This document shows, piece by piece, positions 1 through 8,403 of a DNA stretch of 64,000 nucleotides (the first letter of the stretch is position 1; every line of letters starts with the position of its first letter). Position numbers and translations under genes: made by a program. Where the stretch lies: positions 1,157,303-1,221,302 of the forward strand of contig NZ_NISK01000001.1 in assembly GCF_002205675.1 (NCBI RefSeq). The letters run 5' to 3'. The DNA is from Sphingopyxis bauzanensis (lineage in GTDB: Bacteria > Pseudomonadota > Alphaproteobacteria > Sphingomonadales > Sphingomonadaceae). Below the pieces are notes generated by a model, which saw only the letters and a list, made by a program, of their open reading frames with translations, searched no databases and had not been told where the DNA came from.

Positions 1-1642
1 CGCCGCTTTCGCTATCGGTCTGCACCGCTTTGCGTACCCGTTCGGCGACCAGTTCGGCCGACAAGGCACTGCGTCCGCGCAGGATGCAGACAAATTCCTC
101 ACCGCCGAACCGCCCGACCAGATCCTCTTCGCGCAGCGACGCCTTGGCGCGCTGACCGACACGGCGGATCACATCGTCGCCCGTGGCGTGCCCATGGGAA
201 TCGTTGATCTGCTTGAAATGATCGATGTCAAAGATCGCGACTGCCAGCGGCGTGCCTTGCTGCCTGGCTTCACACAGCACCTGATCGAGGATTGCCAGCG
301 TATGGCGCCGATTGGGCAGGCCGGTCAGCATATCGGTGTTGGCCACACGTTCGGCGGCGCTGCGCGCCGATTCCAGAATGCGGGCGTTTTCGACGGTTTC
401 GGTGACGTCCTGAACCGTACCGAAAATGGCGACGGCTTTGCCCCGACGCCCCTTTTCGATCGACCCGTGCGACCTGACGTGCCGGATTCCTCCGTCGGCC
501 CGCTTGATCCGTCCCTGATACACGAACGGTTCTCCCGTCCGAACAGCCTCCGTCAGGACTTTTTGAACTTTTGCACGATCCTCGGGCAGATATTGCGCGA
601 CACTGTAATCGACATCGACCGGAACACCCGGTTCCAGCCCGTGGACGCGATAGGTTTGATCCGACCATTGGATCGTCCACGCTTTCAGATCGACGCGCCA
701 GTGGCCGACAAGCGCCGCCGCTTCTGCCTGGAGCAGCCAGCGGTTACTCTGCTCCAGCCGCTTGGCCAATCGGCGCTGGACCACCAGCAGCGCGGCCAGC
801 GGCAGCGCAATAAACAGCATCGTCACCAGATAGAATTGCAGGAACAGCACCTCGACCTTTTGACTGTAGTTCATCGCCGCGATCGGACCTTGGCCCTGCG
901 CCGTCAGCAGCGATGCAATCGCCGCAACGATCAGCATTCCCGCCGCTGCGCCGAACGGGCCAAGCCGGTAAGACGCGACGATGACCGCGACGCAAGGCAG
1001 GAACGTCACCGGGAATTCCGATTGCGCGAACGAAGCGCCAGTAACGAATGCCGCCATGGTCAGCAGTCCGACGGCCTCAATCTTCATCGCGGTCGACACG
1101 TTGTGAAGCGCGTTGGATCCGACAATGCGCGCCAGCATGACGATCGGCGGGGTGACGATCAGCATGCCCAGCGCCACCGTCGTCATCCACGACAAAAAGA
1201 AATCCGGGCCGTTGGCCGTCAGCGCGGTGGCCACGACGGCGCTCGCCGCGCTTGCACTCAGCGTGGCAACGCAGAAGCGCCCCACCGCGCGCGGCGCCAT
1301 GAACGACATCTCGGCACCCTCGAACCGCCGAATCAGCAACAGCGCGATCGTCGCTTCGACCGCATTCGCCACGGTGTAGGCGGTCGCCGTCAATGGACTG
1401 ACGCCCCCGCTGATATTGGCGCCAACACTCGCCAGCGCCATCGCGGCAAAGGCAGCATAACGCACCCGGTCGGGCATCAACAGCAACAGCGCCAGAAAAT
1501 AACCGCTCGGCGGCCACACGGCCGCGATATTGTCTGCGCCCTTGGTCGCATAAAGCGACAGGCTGGCCAGCAGATAATAGCCTGTGGCGGTCAGGAGAAA
1601 CCAGAAAACCGCCTCGACTCGGGGAGACAAAGACCGGATCAT
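1..1642 (-). CDS. MASE1-PAS-GGDEF diguanylate cyclase, 3' end cut by window edge
   Basis: The open frame runs leftward from ATG 1642 and leaves the window without a stop, so about 547 residues are visible and the C-terminus is missing. The N-terminal ~290 residues are a string of hydrophobic helices with the MASE1-type AVWPPSGYFLAL motif. A PAS-like sensor follows (about 300-400, including RRADGGIRHVRSHG), and then a GGDEF domain that includes DMLTGLPNRRH. The signature is GGEEF at residues 513-517, a form compatible with making cyclic di-GMP from two GTP. The protein is an inner-membrane sensor; its signal is unknown. A TetR gene lies upstream on the same strand, 85 bp away. The domain reading is firm and the ligand is not. 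Confidence 0.9.
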   Translation of the reverse strand, partial: MIRSLSPRVEAVFWFLLTATGYYLLASLSLYATKGADNIAAVWPPSGYFLALLLLMPDRVRYAAFAAMALASVGANISGGVSPLTATAYTVANAVEATIALLLIRRFEGAEMSFMAPRAVGRFCVATLSASAASAVVATALTANGPDFFLSWMTTVALGMLIVTPPIVMLARIVGSNALHNVSTAMKIEAVGLLTMAAFVTGASFAQSEFPVTFLPCVAVIVASYRLGPFGAAAGMLIVAAIASLLTAQGQGPIAAMNYSQKVEVLFLQFYLVTMLFIALPLAALLVVQRRLAKRLEQSNRWLLQAEAAALVGHWRVDLKAWTIQWSDQTYRVHGLEPGVPVDVDYSVAQYLPEDRAKVQKVLTEAVRTGEPFVYQGRIKRADGGIRHVRSHGSIEKGRRGKAVAIFGTVQDVTETVENARILESARSAAERVANTDMLTGLPNRRHTLAILDQVLCEARQQGTPLAVAIFDIDHFKQINDSHGHATGDDVIRRVGQRAKASLREEDLVGRFGGEEFVCILRGRSALSAELVAERVRKAVQTDSESG

Positions 1643-1726
1643 GCCTCCAACTAACCGAAAAGTGAGTAAGAAACCGCTAATTTATCCCCAAGTTTGTCGG
1701 ACGGGGTGCGGCGCGGTGCGATGGGA

Positions 1727-2338
1727 TCATGCGATGCCACCAAAGGTCAATCCGACGACCTCCTCGACCATCGCCTCATCCCACTCCAGTCGCCGGTCGA
1801 GGATCAGCATGGCCAGCCCATGGACTAGCGCCCAGGCGTGCAACGCCGCACGGTCGGGGTTCTCAACGCCTGGCAACGCTTCGCCTACCCCGGCGCGGAG
1901 CAGATTATAGGCAACTTCGCCGCCGTCGCCGCCAACATTCGCATGGCGCGCCGACATCTGGCGGGTGAAACTCAGGCGGAACAGCGCCGGCTCGTCATGG
2001 GCAAAACGGACATAGGTCGTCCCCGTCGCCTTGAACCCGTTGCGCCCGCCGCCGGCCTTTAGCCACGCCTGCGCCTGTCGCGCGCCCAGCCGCCGCAACC
2101 CCTCGTCGGCGAGCGCGTCGAGCAGCGCCTCCTTGTCGGGAAAGTGGCGGTAAAGTGCGGTGGCGCTGACTCCGACGTCGCGCGCCAAGGCGCGCAACCT
2201 CAGCTCGCCGTCATCGCCCGCCTCCAGCCGTTTCAGCCCCGCTGCGATCACCGCCGCGCGCAAGTCGCCATGATGATAAGCGCCCCCCGCTTTTGCGCCG
2301 TCGCTTTTAATGTTGACACTGTTATCTTGTTCGATCAT
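1727..2338 (-). CDS. TetR/AcrR-family transcriptional regulator
   Basis: This is a protein of 203 residues. The N-terminal helix-turn-helix holds the TetR hallmark VGVSATALYRHFPDK, and the C-terminal ligand domain carries the WALVHGLA (WHG-type) stretch. I start it at ATG 2338, giving MIEQDNSVNIK. A longer in-frame ATG at 2407 would run into the ribosome-binding site of the divergent carotenoid oxygenase. The gene is head to head with that oxygenase, and two similar 15-bp sequences lie across its start codon. It therefore most likely represses itself and the oxygenase, but this is inferred from layout. The effector molecule is unknown. Confidence 0.85.
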   Translation of the reverse strand: MIEQDNSVNIKSDGAKAGGAYHHGDLRAAVIAAGLKRLEAGDDGELRLRALARDVGVSATALYRHFPDKEALLDALADEGLRRLGARQAQAWLKAGGGRNGFKATGTTYVRFAHDEPALFRLSFTRQMSARHANVGGDGGEVAYNLLRAGVGEALPGVENPDRAALHAWALVHGLAMLILDRRLEWDEAMVEEVVGLTFGGIA

Positions 2339-2353
2339 GTTGTCACCGTAAAC
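2312..2353. promoter_or_regulatory. Two 15-bp operator-like direct repeats, TetR/oxygenase gap
   Basis: Position 2312-2326 reads GTTGACACTGTTATC and 2339-2353 reads GTTGTCACCGTAAAC. The two agree at 11 of 15 bases, are 27 bp apart centre to centre, and each is weakly palindromic. They straddle the TetR start codon (2338-2336), which is where an autoregulatory operator would sit. That TetR binds here is an inference. Confidence 0.35.
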
Positions 2354-2424
2354 ATACCGAGTCGCCAGCGCAATCCCCTCCACGCTAAGCGGCACCTTCG
2401 CCAACATCCGTAAGGAGCAAGATC

Positions 2425-3867
2425 ATGGCAAGCAACGTCGAAACCCTCATCCGCGGTGCCGTCGTCAAAGGCATCGGCAAAGTCGCCGATTTCAATCGCA
2501 AACGCCTCCCCCGTCCCACCGACGCCCACCCCTTCCTGACGGGCATCCACGAACCGATGACCGAAGAACTGACGCTCGAAGGCCTGCGCGTCGAAGGCGA
2601 AATCCCCGCCGGGCTCACCGGTCGCTACCTCCGCAACGGGCCGAACCCTGCCATCGCCCCCGATCCCGCGAGCTATCACTGGTTCACCGGCGCGGGCATG
2701 GTCCACGGCATCCGTATCGAGGGCGGCAAGGCCGACTGGTACCGGAACCGCTGGATCCGCGGCAGCGAAGCCTGCGAAGCGCTGGGCGAAGACCTGCCCC
2801 CCGGCCCGCGCGCCGATCGCAATGACGCGCCGAACACCAATGTCGTCGGCCTCGCCGGCCGCACCTTCGCGATCGTGGAGGCGGGCGGCAAGCCGGTCGA
2901 GCTGGACTATGAGCTGAACACGATCGCACATAACCCCTTCGACGGGACCCTGGTCGGCGCCTATACGGCGCATCCGCATCATGATCCCGTCACCGACGAG
3001 GTCCACGCGATCACCTATCGCGGCGACGAGCCGAACAAGGTCTGGCACGTGGTGATGGACAGCAACGCACACGTCATCCGCGAAGAAGCGGTTGCAGTCA
3101 GCGACGGACCCTCGGTCCACGACTGCGCGATCACCGAAAATTACGCGCTCGTGTTCGACCTCCCCGTCACCTTTTCGATGAAGATGCTGCTCGCGGGCTA
3201 TCGCTTCCCCTATGCATGGAATGACGCGCATCCGGCGCGCGTCGGCCTTCTCCCCAGGAAAGGCAGCGGCGACAGTATCGTCTGGGTGCCGGTCGAGCCC
3301 TGCTATGTCTTCCACCCCGCCAATGCGTATGAGACCGCGGACGGCAAGGTAATCGTCGATGTGGTGGCACACGAAACGATGTTTGCCGAATCGAAACGCG
3401 GGCCCGACAGCCAGAAATCGCGCATGGAACGCTGGACGATCGATCCGGTCGCCGGGACAACGACGCGCACCGTCATCCACGATCATGCGCAGGAATTTCC
3501 GCGCTATGACGAGCGGTTGACGACGAAGCCCTATCGCTACGCCTACAGTATCGCGCTGCCTGATGGCGAGAATGTCGAATGGGCGTTGGCCGAAACGCGG
3601 CTGTTCAAGCATGACCTTGGATCGGGCTCGACCGCCATCCATGATTTCGGCCCTGGTCGCCATCCCGGCGAGTTCGTCTTCGTCCCGCGCAGCGAGAGCA
3701 GTGCCGAGGATGATGGTTGGTTGATCGGCTTGGTCGTCAATATGAATGACGAGACGACCGCGCTCGTCATCCTCAACGCCGATAATTTTACCGGGTCGCC
3801 GCAAGCTGTCGTGCATCTCCCGCACCGGGTTCCGCCGGGCTTTCATGGGAACTGGGTAGCGGACTGA
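2425..3867 (+). CDS. Carotenoid oxygenase (RPE65 / CCD / lignostilbene dioxygenase family)
   Basis: The protein has 480 residues, normal for this family of non-haem iron dioxygenases that cleave C=C bonds in carotenoids, apocarotenoids or stilbenes. The four histidines that hold the iron are visible: H183 in TAHPHHDP, H232 in SVHDCA, H297 in CYVFHPANAY and H474 in GFHGNW near the C-terminus. The N-terminal GRYLRNGPNP motif is also typical. AAGGAG at 2411 supports ATG 2425. It has no signal peptide and should be cytosolic or membrane-associated. It is divergent from a TetR gene, which probably controls it. The substrate cannot be told from sequence. Its last 80 bp overlap, tail to tail, the end of the next gene. 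Confidence 0.93.
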   Translation: MASNVETLIRGAVVKGIGKVADFNRKRLPRPTDAHPFLTGIHEPMTEELTLEGLRVEGEIPAGLTGRYLRNGPNPAIAPDPASYHWFTGAGMVHGIRIEGGKADWYRNRWIRGSEACEALGEDLPPGPRADRNDAPNTNVVGLAGRTFAIVEAGGKPVELDYELNTIAHNPFDGTLVGAYTAHPHHDPVTDEVHAITYRGDEPNKVWHVVMDSNAHVIREEAVAVSDGPSVHDCAITENYALVFDLPVTFSMKMLLAGYRFPYAWNDAHPARVGLLPRKGSGDSIVWVPVEPCYVFHPANAYETADGKVIVDVVAHETMFAESKRGPDSQKSRMERWTIDPVAGTTTRTVIHDHAQEFPRYDERLTTKPYRYAYSIALPDGENVEWALAETRLFKHDLGSGSTAIHDFGPGRHPGEFVFVPRSESSAEDDGWLIGLVVNMNDETTALVILNADNFTGSPQAVVHLPHRVPPGFHGNWVAD

Positions 3868-4648
3868 CCGTCCCGCGGCGCGCCATCAGCGCCTCGGTCA
3901 CGCGCAGCGACCGTTCATTGTCGACATCGATCGCCGTCGCCCCGTTGCTGACCAGCAGCGGGGCGATTTCGACGTTCAAATGCCGCGAGATGCGTGCGAA
4001 AATGTGGTGGATCGGCCCGAGCCCAAACCGGAAGCGAAGCAAGTTTACTAGCCCGAAAGCCTGCATCACGCGGAAGGGTTTTTTGACAAACTGGCCGCCG
4101 CCGCGAAACGCCTCGGTCGCCTTCAGCGCACCGGGATGGCCGATCCAATAGGCGTTGCAGTTCGACACCGCGACGTCGGAAAATTCGTAAAAACGCCGCT
4201 GGCCTTCGGGATGCGCTGCCAACACATCCTCCCGCCGTGCCAATGCCACCCCCGCCTCGACATCGAGACGCGCGGCCTCCGCCTCGATCTCGGCGATCGT
4301 TTCGGGCGTCAGCAGGCAATTGTCGGCGGTCGTGATGAGCAACGGGAAACGGGCTACGCCCGCGACACCCAGAACCGAGTCCGCCAGATCGCCCGCCGCG
4401 GGGACAACGACCAGGCGTTTGCCCAGCAATTTTGCTATCGGGTCTTGCAAATCGGCCAGCAATCCCAAGTGGTGCGTCGACACGAATATCTGCCCGGCGT
4501 CGCTTGCCGCTGCACTGTTCAGAACATGCGCGATCATCGGCCGGCCCGCGACAGGAACCAGACATTTGTCCGCGACGCCATGTGCTGCCGCCAGAGCATC
4601 AACGGCGCCCGACCGACGCCCCGCGAGGATCAGGATCGAACCGGTCAT
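3788..4648 (-). CDS. Nucleotidyltransferase family protein (NTP-transferase, MobA/GlmU-like fold)
   Basis: This protein has 286 residues. The N-terminus carries the Rossmann-like NTP-transferase pattern ILILAGRRSG ... DKCLVPVAGRPMI, where the glycine-rich loop and lysine bind a nucleoside triphosphate, and later LLITTADNCLL, resembling the metal-binding Asp region. It probably activates a sugar or other phosphate as an NDP or NMP derivative; the substrate is unknown. Its ATG overlaps the stop of the upstream ATP-grasp gene as ATGA, so the two are probably translationally coupled. Its last ~26 codons run antisense through the end of the carotenoid oxygenase gene, an unusually long convergent overlap. 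The Pro/Ser-rich tail encoded there may not be conserved. Confidence 0.78.
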   Translation of the reverse strand: MTGSILILAGRRSGAVDALAAAHGVADKCLVPVAGRPMIAHVLNSAAASDAGQIFVSTHHLGLLADLQDPIAKLLGKRLVVVPAAGDLADSVLGVAGVARFPLLITTADNCLLTPETIAEIEAEAARLDVEAGVALARREDVLAAHPEGQRRFYEFSDVAVSNCNAYWIGHPGALKATEAFRGGGQFVKKPFRVMQAFGLVNLLRFRFGLGPIHHIFARISRHLNVEIAPLLVSNGATAIDVDNERSLRVTEALMARRGTVSPLPSSHESPAEPGAGDARQLAATR

Positions 4649-5673
4649 GCCGCGTCCCGCCGCGCCATCGCCGGCGCGATCTGGCGGAGCATACTCTCGG
4701 CCACGATCGTTTCGATCAGCGTCGCATGGGTAAAGCCCGCGACCATGGCCGAGCGCGAGAACAGCTTTTCGGACCACAGGTTGCAGTTGAGATTCACTTC
4801 AAGAAGGTGCACGTCGCCGGTCGCCTGATCGACCCGGAACTCGAAACGGCCATAGTCGAAGGGGCGAAACACATCGGCCATCCGGCGCGTATATTCGATG
4901 ACTTGCCGACTGATCAGCGGATCGTCGAAGCGCTTGATACAATAACCGACGTTGCCAACCAGATCGCGCTTCTCCTGATAGGTGCGCAGCTGGGTGGGAT
5001 CGTCCTGCTCAAAAATCATCATCGGCAGCATCGCGGGTTCCCCGTCCAGCGTAATCACCGGCACCTCGATATCGCTGCCGTCGATGAAGGGTTCGACGAG
5101 CGCGTCATGGTCGAGCGCGTGGATTTCGGCGATCGCCTGCGCCAGTTCGACCCGGTCAAGGGCATCGCGGACGCCCCATGATGCGGAGCTGTTGTTCGGC
5201 TTGATCACCCAGCGCCGGGCGGGCGGGCAGCGCGCCGCGTCGACCGGCGCGCCGCGGCGGAACAGCGCCCAAGGCGCGGTCGGCACGCCGCGCGCCGCGG
5301 CCTCCAGCTTGGTCAGATGCTTGTCGTCGGAAAGACCGCGAACGATCGGCGATGCGCCGAGATAGGGCAAACCATGCTGGTTGCAGAGCAGGGGCAGCAG
5401 CATTTCCGAATTGAAGAAACCACCGCGGTTGAGCAGCGGGAAAACAAAATCGGCGGCGGGCCGATCAAACAGCGCGGCATAGTTGTCGGCGATCAGCAGT
5501 TCGATACCCAATCCCTCCAGCGTCTCGCGCATTTCACGATGATACAGGGCATGATTGCCGTCGTCGGCATGCAGCCCGCCGGTCCAGCGGGCGTGTTTGG
5601 CGATGAACAGCAGGCGCTGGGTTTCGCGCAGGCGATCGGGCAGCCGGGTAGGCGCAAGTGCGGTCGTTTTCAT
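4645..5673 (-). CDS. ATP-grasp ligase, D-alanine-D-alanine-ligase-like
   Basis: This is a 342-residue cytosolic enzyme of the ATP-grasp fold. Motifs visible in order: GLPYLGASPIVRGLSDDKHL (central domain entry), RWVIKPNNSSASWGV (ATP-binding lysine and glycine-rich loop), VEPFIDGSDIEVPVITLDG, and FRVDQATGDVHLLEVNLNCN, holding the metal-binding Glu/Asn. The family joins a carboxylate to an amine through an acyl phosphate. It differs from true Ddl by its N-terminus and lacks a cell-wall gene neighbourhood, so peptidoglycan precursor synthesis is not the best guess. The downstream nucleotidyltransferase overlaps it by 4 bp, suggesting a two-enzyme pathway. The product is unknown. Confidence 0.8.
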   Translation of the reverse strand: MKTTALAPTRLPDRLRETQRLLFIAKHARWTGGLHADDGNHALYHREMRETLEGLGIELLIADNYAALFDRPAADFVFPLLNRGGFFNSEMLLPLLCNQHGLPYLGASPIVRGLSDDKHLTKLEAAARGVPTAPWALFRRGAPVDAARCPPARRWVIKPNNSSASWGVRDALDRVELAQAIAEIHALDHDALVEPFIDGSDIEVPVITLDGEPAMLPMMIFEQDDPTQLRTYQEKRDLVGNVGYCIKRFDDPLISRQVIEYTRRMADVFRPFDYGRFEFRVDQATGDVHLLEVNLNCNLWSEKLFSRSAMVAGFTHATLIETIVAESMLRQIAPAMARRDAA

Positions 5674-5959
5674 GCGCCGCGTTGATCATGCCAAGGTTGC
5701 GCGGCGATGACGAATTGGTGACGACAGGTGACCGCGAAATGCAAGATCAGTGTCATTTGTACCACCCAACCGCTGAGAAACCGGAATTTATGTACGGAGG
5801 GTAAGCACGACAGCGGTTCCACCGACCGCAAAGCCGATGCCCGAGCACAACCAATTACAGCGAATTCCTCGCCGCGCCGTCCGACCGCCACGGCTCGTCG
5901 CGGAAATCTGGCTTTCGGCGCAGCGCTTTTCCGGCGCGGTTCGTTCGTCCATCACTATG

Positions 5960-7024
5960 ATGAAAAATTTCGCCCTCACCCGCCCTGCCACGAGCGCGAT
6001 TGCCGCGTTCTTGGTCCTGTCCACCCCCGCAGCTTTTGCGCAGGAAGCCCCGACGATCACGATGACCCCGCCGGTCGCGGCGCCGACCACCGAAGCACCG
6101 GCACCCCAAATCCCGCCGGCGGTCGCCGAACCGAGCGCACCCGCACCCATCGCCGCGCCGCAGAGCGCGCAGACCCCGACGCCGGCCCCCGTGATCCGCG
6201 TGCCGCTGGAGATCGCGCCGGTCGAAGCTACCCCCGCGCCCCGCGCGGCCGAGCGTGCAGAAACGCCCGCTCCGGCCCGCGCCGCACAGCGTACCCGTTC
6301 GGCTTCCGCAACACCGGTAGCCGCCGCTCCTGTCGCAGCCCCGGTTGCCGATAAAGCTCCTCCAGTTTCGGAACTGGCGGCGATCGCTGCGCCGATGGTA
6401 GCGCCCGCTGAGCCCGCCCTTGAAGCGACCCCGGCACCTGCCGAAGCCGCGACCGCAACGGGCGGCGAATTCCCGTGGGAGATCGCCGGTGGCGCGGCTG
6501 CCCTGCTAATCGTCGGCGGAGCCGGTCTGGCCTTTGCCCGCCGTCGCCGTCACGCCGCGGACGAAATTGCCTATGACGAGGTTGTCCACGACGCGCCTGT
6601 CCAGCGTTTCGAACCCACCGCTGCGAGGGCTCCGGTCGCCAGCGAAACCCAGGAGTGGGTGAGCCCGGCCTATGCACCCCGCGCGGCGGAAACTACCGCC
6701 CCGCGCACGACGCCCGCCTTCGCAGCCGCCCCTAGCGGCAGCATGGGACGTCATGAAGCAATGGCGATGGCCGGTCCGACGCCGGAAAACCCGTTCGCGA
6801 CGCTCAACAAGCGCCTGAAGCGCGCGCGTTTCTTCGATCGTCAGGAGCGCATTGCCTATGACGAAACGCTTGGCGCGCAGAAGGACATGACGCGCAAGCC
6901 GGTCAGCGCGTGGGAAATCGCCCAGCGCCCTGCCCCGGCGATGCAGCAACAGGAAGTGCGCCGCCCCGAACCGGCCCGTGCGCGCACGGCCACCACGTTC
7001 CGTCCGGGCTATTCAAGCAACTGA
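5960..7024 (+). CDS. Pro/Ala-rich secreted protein with C-terminal membrane anchor
   Basis: I do not recognise a named family. The protein (354 residues; ATG 5957 directly before is equally possible) starts with a signal peptide ending near TPAAFAQ. A low-complexity stretch of ~170 residues rich in Pro, Ala and Thr follows, then one membrane helix (EIAGGAAALLIVGGAGLAFA) and the basic cluster RRRRHA. The C-terminal ~130 residues look cytosolic and contain NPFATLNKRLKRARFFDRQE. The topology resembles an envelope-spanning stalk anchored in the inner membrane with its tail inside. The 283 bp upstream, back to the ATP-grasp start, show no other gene. It converges on rplL across a strong hairpin. 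Confidence 0.7.
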   Translation: MKNFALTRPATSAIAAFLVLSTPAAFAQEAPTITMTPPVAAPTTEAPAPQIPPAVAEPSAPAPIAAPQSAQTPTPAPVIRVPLEIAPVEATPAPRAAERAETPAPARAAQRTRSASATPVAAAPVAAPVADKAPPVSELAAIAAPMVAPAEPALEATPAPAEAATATGGEFPWEIAGGAAALLIVGGAGLAFARRRRHAADEIAYDEVVHDAPVQRFEPTAARAPVASETQEWVSPAYAPRAAETTAPRTTPAFAAAPSGSMGRHEAMAMAGPTPENPFATLNKRLKRARFFDRQERIAYDETLGAQKDMTRKPVSAWEIAQRPAPAMQQQEVRRPEPARARTATTFRPGYSSN

Positions 7025-7063
7025 GCGCCCAGACAATCTGGCGTGGTCTCCTGACCAAAAAAA

Positions 7064-7096
7064 GGGCGGTGCCTCGCGGCGCCGCCCTTTCTTTTT
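7064..7096. terminator. Bidirectional terminator between the Pro/Ala-rich gene and rplL
   Basis: GGGCGGTGCC (7064-7073) pairs with GGCGCCGCCC (7078-7087) around the loop TCGC. It is followed by TTTCTTTTT on the plus strand and preceded by a run of seven A, so it can end transcription from both sides. Confidence 0.88.
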
Positions 7097-7138
7097 GTCA
7101 GAAGCCGGTCGGATGAACCGACCGGATCCGCAAACTGA

Positions 7139-7510
7139 TTACTTCAGTTCAACGGTGCCGCCAGCGGCGAGGATCTTGGCCTTCAGCTCTTCAGCTTCTG
7201 CCTTGTTCACGCCTTCCTTGATGGCCTTCGGCGCACCTTCGACGAGTGCCTTGGCTTCGCCAAGACCCAGGCCGGTGATCGCACGGACTTCCTTAATCAC
7301 GTTGATCTTGTTGCCGCCGTCACCCGTCAGGATGACGTCGAATTCGGTCTGCTCTTCAGCAGCCGGACCAGCAGCAGCAGCAGCCGGAGCAGCAGCAACA
7401 GCGGCGGCAGCCGAAACACCCCACTTTTCTTCGAGCATCTTCGACAGGTCAGCCGCTTCGAGGACGGTCAGTGCCGACAGTTCTTCAACGATCTTTGCAA
7501 GATCAGCCAT
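7139..7510 (-). CDS. rplL: 50S ribosomal protein L7/L12
   Basis: At 123 residues this is the normal size for the stalk protein L7/L12. The N-terminal dimerisation part ([19 protein letters not shown]), an Ala/Pro hinge around residues 38-50, and the C-terminal factor-binding domain with [12 protein letters not shown] are all present. I choose ATG 7510 because GGAGA lies at the right distance for it and too close to the alternative ATG at 7516. It follows rplJ by 58 bp in the same operon. A terminator lies ~40 bp beyond its stop, so rpoB does not follow it here, unlike the usual rplJL-rpoBC order. Confidence 0.97.
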   Translation of the reverse strand: MADLAKIVEELSALTVLEAADLSKMLEEKWGVSAAAAVAAAPAAAAAGPAAEEQTEFDVILTGDGGNKINVIKEVRAITGLGLGEAKALVEGAPKAIKEGVNKAEAEELKAKILAAGGTVELK

Positions 7511-7568
7511 GTTCATTCTCCATCAGAACCGGGATTTCCCGGCAGTAAGTTTCAATATTAGTTCGAAA

Positions 7569-8084
7569 TCACGCTGCTTCTTTGGCGGCATATGCGCCAA
7601 AAACCCGCGCCAGTTGGCCAGCCGGGGCTGCGGCAATCTGCGCAACCTTGGTAGCCGGAGCCTGCACCAGACCAATGATCTTGGCGCGCAGCTCGTCGAG
7701 CGAGGGAAGCGAAGCCAGCGCTTTGACGCCATTCACGTCGAGCACCACGTCGCCCATGCCGCCGCCAACGATTTCAAGCTTGTCGTTGGTCTTGGCAAAT
7801 TCCACCACGATCTTGGCCGCCGCGACCGGATCGGTCGAGGTTGCAAGCGCGGTGGGGCCGGTCAGCAGTTCGCCGATCCCGCCATAGGACGTGCCGTCGA
7901 GCGCGATTTTGGCAAGACGGTTCTTCGTGACGCGAAAGTCGGCTCCTGCATCGCGCATCTGCTGGCGCAGCACCGTCGACTGAGCGACGGTCATGCCGAG
8001 GTTGCGGACGACCACAACCGAGGCAGCTGATGCCAGCGTAGCGTTCAGCGAGGATACGGCTTCGGCCTTTTCCGTACGATCCAT
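7569..8084 (-). CDS. rplJ: 50S ribosomal protein L10
   Basis: This 171-residue protein begins MDRTEKAEAVSSLN and contains the conserved LRQQMRDAGADFRVTKNRL region that contacts 23S rRNA. The C-terminal helix, where L7/L12 dimers dock, ends with AYAAKEAA. Together with rplL it forms the ribosomal stalk. A structured ~270-nt leader precedes it, and in this family L10 binds such leaders to repress its own synthesis. The gene pair is cut off from any upstream rplKA by the insertion sequence at 8404-9666. Confidence 0.97.
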   Translation of the reverse strand: MDRTEKAEAVSSLNATLASAASVVVVRNLGMTVAQSTVLRQQMRDAGADFRVTKNRLAKIALDGTSYGGIGELLTGPTALATSTDPVAAAKIVVEFAKTNDKLEIVGGGMGDVVLDVNGVKALASLPSLDELRAKIIGLVQAPATKVAQIAAAPAGQLARVFGAYAAKEAA

Positions 8085-8350
8085 GCCTATACTCCACTCT
8101 GTGCCCGGATGCGCGGACGCCGAAACGCACGCGCCGCCGGGCGGCTAACACACGCAAAACCGGACGCGAGCCAAGGCTCACCCGTCTTTGCGCAACGATG
8201 TCCGAAGGGGTCGGTCAAGACGCGTCGCCTGACAGGCAGGCGGGCGACCGAAAAAGACTGTTCCCCGTCTCGGCTGGAAATTAAGCAGGGCAAATCCCCT
8301 GCACCAACTGTCTCGGACGGAATTGCCGCGGCCGGAGCCGTGGCAACACG
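8085..8350 (-). promoter_or_regulatory. L10 leader (ribosomal protein autoregulation)
   Basis: The long untranslated leader of rplJ has features known from L10 leaders. Two CCGAGAC boxes (reverse complements at 8310-8316 and 8267-8273) flank a hairpin GCAGGG/CCCTGC (8302-8285), and several further GC-rich stems follow towards the rplJ start. No convincing gene lies in the 337 bp between rplJ and the transposase stop. The leader class is established; that it functions here is inferred from position and motifs. Confidence 0.75.
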
Positions 8351-8356
8351 GGGGCG

Positions 8357-8384
8357 CTGATAGCCGGAAACGATCGGAAGTCAA
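8357..8384 (-). promoter_or_regulatory. Promoter of rplJL
   Basis: TTGACT (-35, 8384-8379) and TATCAG (-10, 8362-8357) are separated by 16 bp and precede the L10 leader. The end of the insertion sequence is only 20 bp upstream of the -35 box, so the core promoter escaped disruption. Confidence 0.6.
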
Positions 8385-8393
8385 GGCGGAGCG

Positions 8394-8403
8394 CGGATAA
8401 AGT
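8394..8403. repeat. Target-site duplication, left copy
   Basis: CGGATAAAGT directly abuts the left inverted repeat and recurs exactly at 9667-9676 beside the right end. Ten-bp duplications are within the 8-10 bp range of the ISAs1 family. Confidence 0.92.

Noticed and set aside
188..1654. Long plus-strand open frame of 488 codons
   Set aside because: It is Arg/Gln/His-rich without domains and is the antisense shadow of the MASE1-PAS-GGDEF gene, which has clear motifs.
2335..3846. Minus-strand open frame of 503 codons across the carotenoid oxygenase
   Set aside because: Low-complexity Arg/Asp composition; the plus strand holds the four iron-binding histidines of a real enzyme.
8109..8360. 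Short Arg-rich plus-strand frame in the rplJ upstream region
   Set aside because: The region carries L10-leader motifs and hairpins on the minus strand; codon use is not gene-like.
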